NCBI RefSeq assembly: GCF_001939115.1
Contig: NZ_MQTZ01000028.1
Coordinates: 82,501 to 135,349 of the forward strand
Source of the DNA: Leptolyngbya sp. 'hensonii'
Lineage (GTDB): Bacteria; Cyanobacteriota; Cyanobacteriia; GCF-001939115
Length of the DNA stretch: 52,849 nt
Direction: 5' to 3'
Below, piece by piece: positions 10,034 through 18,964 of this stretch. Within the stretch, counting starts at the first letter, position 1. Every line of letters starts with the position of its first letter. The notes beneath the pieces were generated by a model that saw nothing but the letters and a program-made list of their open reading frames with translations, had not been told where the DNA came from and made no database searches. Position numbers and translations under genes: made by a program.

Positions 10034-11671
10034 TCAAATATGGCAGCCTAGAACCTGGGATTTCTGGGTAAAGAGCAGGTTCTCCCGGTAATCGACAGGA
10101 CAATCGATGACTGTGGGAATGGGTTGGAGGAGTGCTTCTTTGAGGATGGGAACCAGATCGGTTGCTGCTTCTACCCGATAGCCCTTTAAGCCCATACTTT
10201 CTGCCAGTTTGACAAAATCTGGGTTGCCGAATTTGATGAAGTTAGATTCCCCGAAGTGGTTTTGCTGCTTCCATTCGATCAGGCCATAGCCCCCATCGTT
10301 GAAGATAATCGTGACGAAGGGAGTGCCAACCCGCAATGCGGTTTCCAATTCCTGACAGTTCATCATAAAACCCCCATCCCCAGTCACAGCCACCACTTTG
10401 CGATCGGGATAGACCAGTTTGGCGGCAATTGCCCCTGGAATGGCAATTCCCATGGCAGCAAAGCCGTTGGAAATAATACAGGTGTTGGGTTGATTACAGT
10501 GGTAGTGTCGAGCCATCCACATCTTGTGGGCTCCAACGTCACTAATCGCGATGTCTGCTGGCCCCATGATCTGGCGCAAATCATAAATCATCTTTTGGGG
10601 TTTGACGGGGAAGCCTGCGTCATTGGCATAGTATTCAAAGTCAGCCTGAAGAGAGGCTTTGACTTCAGTCACATAGGGGTCTGCCTTGTCCGGTCGCCGA
10701 ACTCGGCTGAGAATCTCCTGCAGGGAATCGGAAATATCACCAGTGACTTCTGAAAGGGTGGTGTAGCAACTGTCAACCTCTGCTGGGCTGGCGGCAATGT
10801 GGAGGATGGGAATGGTTCCTTCTGGATTCCAGCGTTTAGGCGAATACTCAATGAAATCGTAGCCGATCGCAATCACCAAATCGGCCCGCTCGAACAGGCA
10901 ACTGATATAGTCCCGTTGCTGTAGCCCGATCGTCCACATAGAGAGGGGATGGGTATAAGGGATGATTCCTTTACCCATAAATGTATTGGCCACAGGAATC
11001 TGGAGCTGGGTGGCGAAATTCGTTACCGCTTCGCTGGCGTGGGCTCGAATCGCCCCATTGCCGACCAGAATAATCGGGTGTTGGGCATTAGAAATGGCAG
11101 CGGCGGCAGTTTCAATACTGGAGAAGGAGGCGAAAACCTTTTCTAGTTGGCCTGTACTCAGGGCTTCGCCAGGGGCTTCCATGGCCGCAATGTTTTCCGG
11201 TAAGTCGATATGAACGGCTCCGGGCTTTTCGCTCTGGGCCAGCTTGAAAGCTTTCCGCACAATCTCTGGTGTGATGCTGGGGCGGACAATCTGGGCATTC
11301 CACTTGGTGACTGGTGCGAACATGGCGACCAGATCCAGGTATTGGTGAGAGTCCAGGTGCATGCGATCGGTCCCCACCTGACCCGTAATGGCCACTAAAG
11401 GTGCGCCATCCAGGTTGGCATCGGCCACGCCAGTCATGAGGTTTGTGGCCCCTGGCCCCAGGGTAGAGAGACAGACGCCAGCTTGCCCGGTCAGCCGACC
11501 ATACACATCTGCCATGAAGGCTGCTCCCTGTTCGTGGCGGGTGGTAATGAACTGAATGGAAGAGTTTTTCAGGGCCTGCAGCACCTCCAGGTTTTCCTCG
11601 CCGGGTAAGCCAAACACGTAACGAACGCCCTCTTTTTCCAGACATTGGACTAACAACTCGGCGGTGTTCAT
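10034..11671 (-). CDS. ThDP-dependent 2-oxoglutarate decarboxylase (acetolactate-synthase-like)
   Basis: The 545-residue protein has the three-domain ThDP fold of acetolactate synthases. The catalytic Glu lies in RHEQGAAFMAD (E47), a central nucleotide-binding-like domain follows, and the C-terminal ThDP/Mg motif is GDGGFMMN. General annotation would be acetolactate synthase. The gene beside it encodes a succinic semialdehyde dehydrogenase, and this pair matches the cyanobacterial 2-oxoglutarate decarboxylase/SSADH pair characterised in Synechococcus sp. PCC 7002 (A2770/A2771), which replaces 2-oxoglutarate dehydrogenase in the TCA cycle. I therefore infer decarboxylation of 2-oxoglutarate to succinic semialdehyde. 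No regulatory acetolactate synthase subunit is nearby. It is downstream of the dehydrogenase by 74 bp, probably in one operon. Confidence 0.85.
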   Translation of the reverse strand: MNTAELLVQCLEKEGVRYVFGLPGEENLEVLQALKNSSIQFITTRHEQGAAFMADVYGRLTGQAGVCLSTLGPGATNLMTGVADANLDGAPLVAITGQVGTDRMHLDSHQYLDLVAMFAPVTKWNAQIVRPSITPEIVRKAFKLAQSEKPGAVHIDLPENIAAMEAPGEALSTGQLEKVFASFSSIETAAAAISNAQHPIILVGNGAIRAHASEAVTNFATQLQIPVANTFMGKGIIPYTHPLSMWTIGLQQRDYISCLFERADLVIAIGYDFIEYSPKRWNPEGTIPILHIAASPAEVDSCYTTLSEVTGDISDSLQEILSRVRRPDKADPYVTEVKASLQADFEYYANDAGFPVKPQKMIYDLRQIMGPADIAISDVGAHKMWMARHYHCNQPNTCIISNGFAAMGIAIPGAIAAKLVYPDRKVVAVTGDGGFMMNCQELETALRVGTPFVTIIFNDGGYGLIEWKQQNHFGESNFIKFGNPDFVKLAESMGLKGYRVEAATDLVPILKEALLQPIPTVIDCPVDYRENLLFTQKSQVLGCHI

Positions 11672-11745
11672 GGATTTTCTCCTAAACCTTGCATGGTGTG
11701 CTGCAGATGGGATTGGCCTGGATAGAAGCTTGATTGATCACGCTT

Positions 11746-13137
11746 CTATCGGATCCAAACCGTTTTAATGTTGACGAATTCGTGGATGCCCTGGATGCCC
11801 AACTCGCGCCCGTAACCAGAGCGTTTGATCCCCCCGAAAGGCAAGCGAGGGTCAGATTTGACGATGCCGTTGATGAAAACAGCACCGGCTTCCAGTTCGC
11901 TGACCAGCCGATCGCACTCTTCCGGATCTTGAGTCCAACCGCTGGCCCCCAGACCGAAAGAGGTGCTGTTGGCCAGGTCGATCGCCTCATCCAGGGTTTT
12001 GACTCGGAACAGGAGCGCTACAGGGCCAAAAAATTCCTCCTGGTAGGCTGGACTGCCTACAGGAAAGTCAGTCAGGATGGTGGGGGGATAGAAATTGCCC
12101 CGTTGCAGGGGGAGATCCAACGTAGCCCGGATGGCCCCCGGATTCCCTCCGGTTAATACCCGTGCGCCCTGCCGGATGCAGGTTTGCACCTGACGATCCA
12201 GGTCATTCAAAATGGTGGGAGTGGCCAGAGGCCCGATGTGGGTATCCAGGCGCATGGGATCTCCCAGTTTCAGGGCTTTAAATTTTTCCACCAGGCGCTG
12301 GGCAAAAGCATCGAAGAGGGTATCCACGACAATAAACCGCTTGGCGGCAATGCAGGATTGGCCGTTGCCGAGCATGCGAGTGGTAGTGGCAGCAGTGGTC
12401 GTCGATTCCAGATCAGCGCTCTCCATGACAATAAAGGGATCGCTGCCCCCTAATTCGAGTACGGTTTTCTTCAGATGTTTACCTGCGTTTGCGGCCAGAC
12501 TGGCTCCAGCAGGCTCGCTACCGGTCAGAGTTGCGGCTTTTATCCGATCGTCAGCGACCAGATCAGCCACCTGGTCAGCTCCAATCAGCAGGGTCTGGAA
12601 AACGCCAGCAGAAAACCCAGCCTGCAGAAAAATACGTTCGATCGCCAGCGCACATTGGGGCACATTGGAGGCATGTTTCAACAGGCCCACATTCCCTGCC
12701 ATCAGGGCGGGTGCGGCAAAGCGGAATACCTGCCAGAAAGGGAAGTTCCAGGGCATGACAGCCAGAATGGCTCCCAGCGGCTGATAGCGAATGAAACTGG
12801 ACCCAGCATCTGTGGCGACAGGAACATCAGCCAGAAACTCTGGAGCCTGATCCGCATAGTAGCGACAGACCAGGGCACATTTTTCGACTTCGGCGATCGC
12901 TGCGGTCAGTGGTTTACCCATTTCCAGGGTGATCAGCTGACCCAGAGGCTCGCGCTTCTCTTCCAGGATCTTGGCGGCCCGGTGCATCCAGGCCGATCGT
13001 TGGGAGAGGGAAGTATGGCGGTATGACTCAAAAATGTATTGTGCAAGTTCCAGTTTCGATTCGATTTCGGCACCGGTTAACGCCTGGAAAACTTTAACTG
13101 TGACGCCGGTTGCCGGGTTAATGGTGGCGATGCTCAT
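11746..13137 (-). CDS. gabD: Succinic semialdehyde dehydrogenase (ALDH superfamily)
   Basis: Oxidises succinic semialdehyde to succinate with NAD(P)+. It is a 463-residue ALDH with the oxyanion Asn in MPWNFPFWQ (N131), general-base Glu in LELGGSDPF (E228) and nucleophile Cys in GNGQSCIAAKRF (C262). The C-terminal PFGGIKRSGYGRELG motif is intact. The length matches the short SSADH form (about 455-465) found next to 2-oxoglutarate decarboxylase in cyanobacteria. It is the first gene of a probable two-gene operon, and the downstream enzyme would supply its substrate. Cofactor preference cannot be read reliably from the sequence. Together the two enzymes complete an oxidative route from 2-oxoglutarate to succinate. 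Confidence 0.92.
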   Translation of the reverse strand: MSIATINPATGVTVKVFQALTGAEIESKLELAQYIFESYRHTSLSQRSAWMHRAAKILEEKREPLGQLITLEMGKPLTAAIAEVEKCALVCRYYADQAPEFLADVPVATDAGSSFIRYQPLGAILAVMPWNFPFWQVFRFAAPALMAGNVGLLKHASNVPQCALAIERIFLQAGFSAGVFQTLLIGADQVADLVADDRIKAATLTGSEPAGASLAANAGKHLKKTVLELGGSDPFIVMESADLESTTTAATTTRMLGNGQSCIAAKRFIVVDTLFDAFAQRLVEKFKALKLGDPMRLDTHIGPLATPTILNDLDRQVQTCIRQGARVLTGGNPGAIRATLDLPLQRGNFYPPTILTDFPVGSPAYQEEFFGPVALLFRVKTLDEAIDLANSTSFGLGASGWTQDPEECDRLVSELEAGAVFINGIVKSDPRLPFGGIKRSGYGRELGIQGIHEFVNIKTVWIR

Positions 13138-13942
13138 CGCAGGATGACTCCAAGTAATAGGGTGCAGGCTTCCCGTTAAGTTGCGAGTGACACTATAAGG
13201 CTGGGATCTGGACGGAGAAGAGAATCGATCACGGGGCTGTAGCCCGGGAGTGCAAATCGATATTCATAAGGTAACGGTAAGTGGAGGCTGAGACCTTTCC
13301 TTTTTATAAAAGCGTCAGCTTTTGCTGGCTGCTGTTTTCTAGGTTATGGCTGTTTTCTAGGCTATGTTTAATTTAATTGTGCCCAGCTCTTGATCCACAG
13401 GTATCAGGGGTTGCCCCTTAGCATGGCGTTATTTTTAAGAGCCAAGCTCAAAAAAGAAAATTAAATTTACTTTGGGGGGCATGGGAATGACAGCAATCCT
13501 GAGACAGGTAGAGCGGATGTTGCTTCTGAACTCTGGTTCTCTCAAGACCCCTCCAGCAGTCTGTGAAATGCTGCTTTTACCATTAATCGTTGGGGAATCC
13601 CGATCACGAATTGCTAAGATTTGAATGCTGGAAAATAAATGATTCTCCCGATTAAATCAATCGAGTCTATCTTTGATACTTTTTGATCCTGAAACTAGGG
13701 GTTGTTCAGTGATGAACCTCAACCCTTAAAGGATTCTATTTCATCCCCAGTAATGTAGAGTCACTGCTTTTAATCCTGCCAATATCAACAGATTTTTTCG
13801 CCGTCTTGTCAGGTATAGGTTAGCCTATAGCCAGAATTCCTGAAATAGCCAGAATGCTTAATCTGGTTTATGTTGATTTGCCAGAATTCGAATCAGTTTG
13901 TGTTAAAAAGTTGAGCAACTATTTCCTATGTGGTGAGAGGAG
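13138..13942. other. Long noncoding spacer between divergent genes
   Basis: An 805-bp, comparatively AT-rich stretch. It contains an 18-bp imperfect tandem duplication (13331-13366), a small inverted repeat TATAGG/CCTATA (13814-13829) and three copies of GCCAGAAT at 13830, 13848 and 13880 ahead of the downstream gene. A 47-codon frame at 13481-13624 begins soon after GGGGGG but has no recognisable product; I do not call it. Promoters for the minus-strand TCA-bypass operon and the plus-strand envelope gene must lie here. Confidence 0.5.
13331..13366 (+). repeat. 18-bp tandem duplication
   Basis: Two adjacent copies of an 18-bp unit (13331-13348 and 13349-13366) differ at one base. They lie in the noncoding spacer upstream of the SSADH gene. 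No coding potential is apparent; the repeat probably arose by slippage. Confidence 0.85.
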
Positions 13943-15373
13943 ATGCAGAGCATGGTATCTAAAAGGCATCAAGTGTTAATCAATCAGGCATATGGCTGCC
14001 ACTCACATCAACAATTAAAGCGAATCAGTCCGATCCTTGGCATTGGGTTGATGATCTTGAATGCTGCCGGTTCTGCCAGTTCCCAAACCACGGCATTGCC
14101 GCAGGACTCTGCAGGCTCCTCTTCCAGGGGTGTTGTGAATCGAGACTACAACCGCCTGGGCAGTATTTTGGCTGGTCAAATTAATCAGCTTGGCGGGAAC
14201 ATTGCCTTAAGAGAAGCGAGCCTAGGTGTTCGCTCGGCCCCCCAAACTACTCCGGCAGCACCAGTTTCCACTCGTGTTGCTGTTGTTACCCCTGCCGCTT
14301 CGAGCGGGGTGAATCGGGACTATAACAGCCTGGGCAGTGTTGTGGCGGCTCGGATTAATCAACTGGGTGGCAGTGTTGCCTTAACTGAGTCGATCGTAAT
14401 TAGCTCGAATTCCAGCACCATGCAGCCTTCTGCCCAAGGCGTGGAGTTTTCCAGATTCTCCTCAGGTCCATTAAATTCTGAAATTACCGGATTAACGAAT
14501 CTTGGATTGGGCCATTCCCTTTCGGGGCGGTCTGAGCCCAGTTCTTCTCGGTCGGCGGTGATTCTGGCTCAGGTGATCCCAGCCAGTGTGGAGAATGCCA
14601 AATCCCTGGAACTCATTGCCCAGGCTCCTACAGCCAGCCCTGAAGACATCCAGAAACGGCTGTTGGACTATCAAAGGCTGACAAACTTTGGAGATATTTT
14701 CCGTGGGTCGCCAGCGATCACCCTCTCTAACCCCTCTGGGTTCGGAGCGGATGACAACACCCTGTTTGCCTCTGCTACGTTTCAATCCCGAACCCGGTCT
14801 ACCAATAAAACGGACGGAGCCCTGGGTTTTGGAGTGGGGGTATTGAATTCTGTGGAGACGGTAGGGGTAGAGGCCAGTTATACCATTGCCAGTTTTGGGA
14901 CCAGTCGTTCATTTGGTGCAGGCGGCTTCAATTTGAAGGTGCACCGACAGTTTGAAAATGATTTCGCGATCGCCCTGGGTTGGAACGGTGTGATCACGAT
15001 CGACGATCCCTTTGGGGATTTCAAGGATAGTGTGTATGGTGTGGTGACAAAGGTTTTCCGAACCCAGGAGAGTCTTAATGATCCCCTCAGTCGGGTAGCT
15101 GTTTCCTTTGGGGTTGGCAGTGGCCAGTTCCGTTCGGAGGCAGATATTCGTAATCGGGTCAACACCGCTGGCATTTTTGGTAGTGTCGCGGTGCGAGTGG
15201 TGGATCAGGCCAGTGCGATCGTGGAATGGACGGGACAGGATCTGGCGATCGGATTTTCCTTTGTGCCGCTGAAAGATATTTACTGGACCATTACCCCGGC
15301 GGTTCGTGATATTACGGGAGCAGGGGATGGGGCGCGCTTTGTGTTAGGAACCAGTATTGGAATCCAGTTTTAG
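13943..15373 (+). CDS. Exported envelope protein with duplicated N-terminal motif and beta-rich C-terminus
   Basis: I do not recognise a named family. The 476-residue protein begins with a long basic N-region and a hydrophobic stretch (about residues 28-48, ILGIGLMILNAAGSASSQ), consistent with a signal peptide. A motif NRDY..LGS..A..INQLGG..AL occurs twice (about residues 69-93 and 125-149). From about residue 225 the sequence is rich in alternating hydrophobic strands (ALGFGVGVLNSVETVGVEAS, AIVEWTGQDLAIGFSF) and ends in Phe, as outer-membrane barrels often do. A small exported protein gene follows 36 bp downstream; both contain a similar (I/V)AQAP..SPE segment. An alternative start is ATG 13952. 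Confidence 0.7.
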   Translation: MQSMVSKRHQVLINQAYGCHSHQQLKRISPILGIGLMILNAAGSASSQTTALPQDSAGSSSRGVVNRDYNRLGSILAGQINQLGGNIALREASLGVRSAPQTTPAAPVSTRVAVVTPAASSGVNRDYNSLGSVVAARINQLGGSVALTESIVISSNSSTMQPSAQGVEFSRFSSGPLNSEITGLTNLGLGHSLSGRSEPSSSRSAVILAQVIPASVENAKSLELIAQAPTASPEDIQKRLLDYQRLTNFGDIFRGSPAITLSNPSGFGADDNTLFASATFQSRTRSTNKTDGALGFGVGVLNSVETVGVEASYTIASFGTSRSFGAGGFNLKVHRQFENDFAIALGWNGVITIDDPFGDFKDSVYGVVTKVFRTQESLNDPLSRVAVSFGVGSGQFRSEADIRNRVNTAGIFGSVAVRVVDQASAIVEWTGQDLAIGFSFVPLKDIYWTITPAVRDITGAGDGARFVLGTSIGIQF

Positions 15374-15409
15374 TTGTTCATCTTGACGTTAGCCGTAGAG
15401 TGGAAAGCC

Positions 15410-15988
15410 ATGCGTAAACTATTCCTCTTGAGTCTCGGGCTCTGGGTTCTGGGTGGGGTGTCGTTGACTGCTCCAGCCTTGGCCCAGGTGAGTAATGGGT
15501 CGGATGTGAGTGGGACCAACGTGAACAATGGTCCTGCGATTTTTGGGTCCAGTAATGCTGGGGGTAGCTTGTCCGATGTGTTAGCGGCTGCAGGGGCAAC
15601 GGCCAATGCGGCGGATGGGTTGTTGGGAGGGCCATCGGCCAGTTATCCTACGACTGAAGATCGGGTTGCCAGGACTAAGCAATTGGTGGCTCAGGCACCG
15701 CCCCTCAGTCCAGAGACCCGAGATGCGCTGGTGAAACTGCGAGACTATTTGCGCAGCTTGAGTTCTGAGCCCCGGCCCAATCTGAGGGCGATGGATAATA
15801 AGGTCCGACCTGCTGTAACCACACTGGCTAAGGATGTGGCTGCTGCTGATGCCGCCTGTAAGGCTCAGGGTGGTTCTGCCTGTGAGACTTATAACGATCT
15901 GGCCAGCCGCACAATTGTGTTTCTAGATGCTCTGGATGCCCTGGATGGGGCCTTAAAAGCCAGTCTGCCCATCGCCCGTACTTTCTAG
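15410..15988 (+). CDS. Small exported protein of unknown function
   Basis: The 192-residue product starts with a clear Sec signal peptide (MRKLFLLSLGLWVLGG followed by cleavage after ALA, about residue 25). I chose ATG 15410 over the in-frame TTG at 15374 because it places the signal peptide at the N-terminus. The mature part is Gly/Asn/Ser-rich up to about 75, then helical and charged with two Cys close together (about residues 154 and 160) that could form a disulfide in the periplasm. No family is recognised. It lies directly after the barrel-like gene, probably in the same transcript, and 29 bp ahead of the first Wzm gene. Confidence 0.75.
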   Translation: MRKLFLLSLGLWVLGGVSLTAPALAQVSNGSDVSGTNVNNGPAIFGSSNAGGSLSDVLAAAGATANAADGLLGGPSASYPTTEDRVARTKQLVAQAPPLSPETRDALVKLRDYLRSLSSEPRPNLRAMDNKVRPAVTTLAKDVAAADAACKAQGGSACETYNDLASRTIVFLDALDALDGALKASLPIARTF

Positions 15989-16017
15989 CCCTTTCAGCCG
16001 CTCTTTTCAACCTGCCC

Positions 16018-16851
16018 ATGAATGGCTTTCAGCAATCTGAATTAATTATTGAGGCGGGGCGGACAGAAAAGCAGTACTGGCGTGACTTGTGGCGCTACCG
16101 GGAGCTGTTTTATTTTCTGGCCTGGCGAGATATTCTGGTGCGTTATAAGCAGACGACGATCGGGGTCGCCTGGGCATTGTTGCGTCCCTTTTTAACGATG
16201 ATCGTGTTTACGATTGTCTTTGGCAAATTGGCAAAATTGCCTTCAGAGGGGGTTCCCTATCCAATTCTGGTTTTTGCTGCCATGTTGCCCTGGCAGTTCT
16301 TTTCGAATGCCCTGGGAGCCTGTAGCGAAAGTCTGGTCAGTAATGCTAACCTGATTGCCAAAATCTACTTTCCCCGCCTGATCATCCCGGCCAGTTCCGT
16401 GATCGTCAGTTTTGTGGATTTCCTCATCTCTGGCATTATTCTGCTGGCGTTAATGGCCTGGTACAATTTCGTCCCCCATTGGCGCATTGTCACCCTGCCG
16501 ATTTTCATTGGCATTGCTTTTGTAGCCGCGATCGGGACTGGCCTTTGGCTAGCGGCGCTGAACGTTAAGTATCGAGACTTTCGTTATATCGTGCCCTTTA
16601 TCATTCAGTTTGGTCTTTATATTTCGCCAGTGGGATTCAGCAGTAGCATTGTGCCGGAGCGCTGGCGCTTGTTATACTCCCTGAACCCGATGGTGGGGGT
16701 GATTGATGGGTTTCGCTGGGCCATTCTGGGTGGGGAATCCAGGCTGTACTGGCCAGGATTTCTGCTCTCTACCCTGCTAGTTTTCTTTTTCTTTATCAGT
16801 GGAATTTGGTACTTTCGCAGGACAGAACGCACTTTTGCCGACGTAATTTAA
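16018..16851 (+). CDS. wzm: ABC-2 polysaccharide exporter permease, copy 1
   Basis: Inner-membrane permease that moves lipid-linked O-antigen-type polysaccharide to the periplasm together with its ATPase. The 277-residue length and about six membrane segments fit Wzm. The family signature lies at the N-terminus (RDLWRYRELFYFLAWRDI then VRYKQTTIGVAW) and near the C-terminus (YISPVGFSSSIVPERWR followed by LNPMVGVIDGFRWAI). The Wzt ATPase gene follows 14 bp downstream, confirming the pair. A close paralogue lies at 23067-23903, so the locus has two exporters. Confidence 0.93.
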   Translation: MNGFQQSELIIEAGRTEKQYWRDLWRYRELFYFLAWRDILVRYKQTTIGVAWALLRPFLTMIVFTIVFGKLAKLPSEGVPYPILVFAAMLPWQFFSNALGACSESLVSNANLIAKIYFPRLIIPASSVIVSFVDFLISGIILLALMAWYNFVPHWRIVTLPIFIGIAFVAAIGTGLWLAALNVKYRDFRYIVPFIIQFGLYISPVGFSSSIVPERWRLLYSLNPMVGVIDGFRWAILGGESRLYWPGFLLSTLLVFFFFISGIWYFRRTERTFADVI

Positions 16852-16865
16852 ATAGGTCTGAGAAT

Positions 16866-18134
16866 GTGTCTGATACGCTGATTCGAGTTGAAAACCTGGG
16901 CAAGCGCTACATCATTGGGCATCAACAGCGAGAACCCTACAGGACCCTACGCGATACCCTGGCTCATCAGTTTCGCGCCTTAAATCGAGTCTTCCTGCAG
17001 GCCTTTGGGGACAAGCCTCCCGTATCCCGCTATGAAGAGTTCTGGGCCTTAAAAAATATTTCGTTTGAAATTCAGCGGGGCGATCGGGTGGGGATTATTG
17101 GCCGGAATGGGGCCGGTAAATCTACCCTCCTGAAGATCCTCAGCCGAATCACTGAACCCACGATCGGGCGAGTTGGCTTGCGGGGCCGTGTGGCTAGTTT
17201 GTTGGAGGTGGGCACCGGGTTTCACCCAGAGCTAACGGGACGGGAAAATATTTACCTGAACGGGGCCATCCTGGGCATGGGCAAGACGGAGATCTCCCGT
17301 AAGTTTGATGAGATTGTGGCCTTTGCTGAGGTGGAGCGGTTTCTCGATACGCCGGTCAAACGGTACTCTTCTGGGATGTACGTGCGTCTGGCCTTTGCGG
17401 TCGCAGCCCATCTGGAACCAGAGATCTTAATTGTGGATGAAGTGCTGGCGGTCGGGGATATGGCCTTTCAGAGTAAGTGCCTCGGCAAGATGGAATCGGT
17501 GGCCACCCAGGAAGGCCGGACGGTGCTCTTTGTCAGCCACAATATGCAGGCTGTTTCCCAACTGACCAATCGCTGTATCGTACTGGCAGAAGGACGGCAG
17601 AAGTTTGATGGCCGGACCGAGCAGGCCGTGATGACCTACCTTCTGGCTCAGCGGTCCAGCGTAGAAGAGCCCGCAACCTACCAAGCTCCGGTTGAGAAGG
17701 AGAGCAACTATGTGGCTTGGGCCAGGGTTTGTACCTCCGAGCCTCAGGGATTGCATTGTTGGGGAGAAGCGATCGTCTTTGAGTTTGGCCTGGAAATCAA
17801 CTACCCCCAGGAGAGCTTGTGCTTTTCATTTCAGGTGGTGAATGCCCATCAACAGCCTGTGATTCACCAGTGGATTTTTGATTCGGACATGCCTTTTGGG
17901 CGGCAGGCAGGTCTGGTGGTTTTGAAGTGTTGTATTCCCAAGCTCAGGTTGTATATGGGCAACTATGATGTCACAACCTGGTTCTCTGAGAGGCGCGGAG
18001 GCGTGATGACCGAGAGCTTAACCAACATTTGTGCGTTTCAAGTGACGATGGAAGGGGTCGCCAGGCAGGAATATGAGTGGCAAATGAATACCTGCGTTTA
18101 TTTGGAGGATTCGAACTGGGTGATTGGTGGATAG
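16866..18134 (+). CDS. wzt: ABC polysaccharide exporter ATPase with C-terminal glycan-binding-type domain, copy 1
   Basis: ATPase partner of the preceding Wzm. Residues 1-245 are the nucleotide-binding domain: Walker A GRNGAGKST, the signature YSSGMYVRLAFAVA and Walker B ILIVDEVLAVGD. Residues about 275-422 form a separate beta-rich Wzt-C type domain, which in characterised O-antigen exporters recognises the modified non-reducing end of the glycan. The start is GTG 16866 (protein begins MSDTLIRVENLGKRY); the overlapping upstream extension into the permease gene is rejected because it adds no conserved residues. The C-terminal domain differs strongly from that of copy 2, suggesting different cargo. 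Confidence 0.92.
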   Translation: MSDTLIRVENLGKRYIIGHQQREPYRTLRDTLAHQFRALNRVFLQAFGDKPPVSRYEEFWALKNISFEIQRGDRVGIIGRNGAGKSTLLKILSRITEPTIGRVGLRGRVASLLEVGTGFHPELTGRENIYLNGAILGMGKTEISRKFDEIVAFAEVERFLDTPVKRYSSGMYVRLAFAVAAHLEPEILIVDEVLAVGDMAFQSKCLGKMESVATQEGRTVLFVSHNMQAVSQLTNRCIVLAEGRQKFDGRTEQAVMTYLLAQRSSVEEPATYQAPVEKESNYVAWARVCTSEPQGLHCWGEAIVFEFGLEINYPQESLCFSFQVVNAHQQPVIHQWIFDSDMPFGRQAGLVVLKCCIPKLRLYMGNYDVTTWFSERRGGVMTESLTNICAFQVTMEGVARQEYEWQMNTCVYLEDSNWVIGG

Positions 18135-18183
18135 AAATGATCCTGATTGTGAAGGGTAACGAAAATTTTTCTGTGCTAAAGAT

Positions 18184-18957
18184 ATGGTCATTAAGAGCTT
18201 AATTAAAACCTCACTGAGACGGTTAAACCTGCAGCTAAGTCGAGTGGATGCTGTGCAGCCGCCTATCCATCCGGAATTTCCGCCTGATTTCAGCGCTGCA
18301 GAAATCCAGATGATTCAAACGGCTCGACCCTACACCATGACTAGCCTGGAAAGAATGTATGCCCTAATTCAGGCCGTCAAATATATCAGCCAGCATCAAA
18401 TAGAAGGTGAGATTGTGGAGTGTGGGGTGTGGCGAGGAGGCAGCATGATGCTGATTGCGAATACCCTCAGTGCAATGCAGGATCAAACTCGAAATCTCTA
18501 CTTGTTTGATACGTTTTCTGGCATGGCCAAGCCCTCCGATAAAGATGTGAGCTATGAAGGGTTATCTGCACTAGAGATCTTTACCGAGAATCATGGTAAC
18601 GATTCAGGATCTGCTTGGTGTTATGCCTCTTTAGAAGAAGTGAAACAAATCCTGAGTCAGACCCATTACGATCAGCAGAAAATTCATTTTGTTCCCGGTA
18701 AGGTGGAGGAAACGATTCCGCAGCAGGCCCCCGAGAAGATCGCCCTTTTGAGATTAGATACAGACTGGTACGAGTCTACCCGGCATGAGTTGATTCATCT
18801 CTTTCCCCGCCTTTCAACCCATGGGGTAATTATTATTGATGATTACGGATTTTGGCAGGGAGCAAGGTTGGCTGTTGATGAGTATCTGGAGCAGAATAAC
18901 CTCAAGATACTTTTGAATCGAATTGATGATACCGGTAGGATTGCGGTCAAGCTCTAA
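18184..18957 (+). CDS. TylF/MycF-type sugar O-methyltransferase
   Basis: SAM- and metal-dependent O-methyltransferase of the macrocin methyltransferase family, which methylates sugar hydroxyls. The 257-residue protein carries EIVECGVWRGGSMM (SAM loop), LFDTFSGM, LRLDTDWYESTRHEL and IIIDDYGFWQGARLAVDEY, including the Asp residues that bind Mg in MycF/TylF. It lies 49 bp after the Wzt gene. Terminal methylation commonly caps chains recognised by Wzt-C domains, so a role in finishing the exported glycan is plausible but inferred. The acceptor sugar is unknown. Confidence 0.88.
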   Translation: MVIKSLIKTSLRRLNLQLSRVDAVQPPIHPEFPPDFSAAEIQMIQTARPYTMTSLERMYALIQAVKYISQHQIEGEIVECGVWRGGSMMLIANTLSAMQDQTRNLYLFDTFSGMAKPSDKDVSYEGLSALEIFTENHGNDSGSAWCYASLEEVKQILSQTHYDQQKIHFVPGKVEETIPQQAPEKIALLRLDTDWYESTRHELIHLFPRLSTHGVIIIDDYGFWQGARLAVDEYLEQNNLKILLNRIDDTGRIAVKL

Positions 18958-18964
18958 ATCTGCA

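Noticed and set aside
10034-11671. Acetolactate synthase for branched-chain amino acids
   Set aside because: Context with SSADH and no small subunit favours 2-oxoglutarate decarboxylase.
13481-13624. 47-codon frame after a GGGGGG stretch
   Set aside because: Plausible start spacing but no recognisable product and no neighbour support; could be rescued by conservation in relatives.
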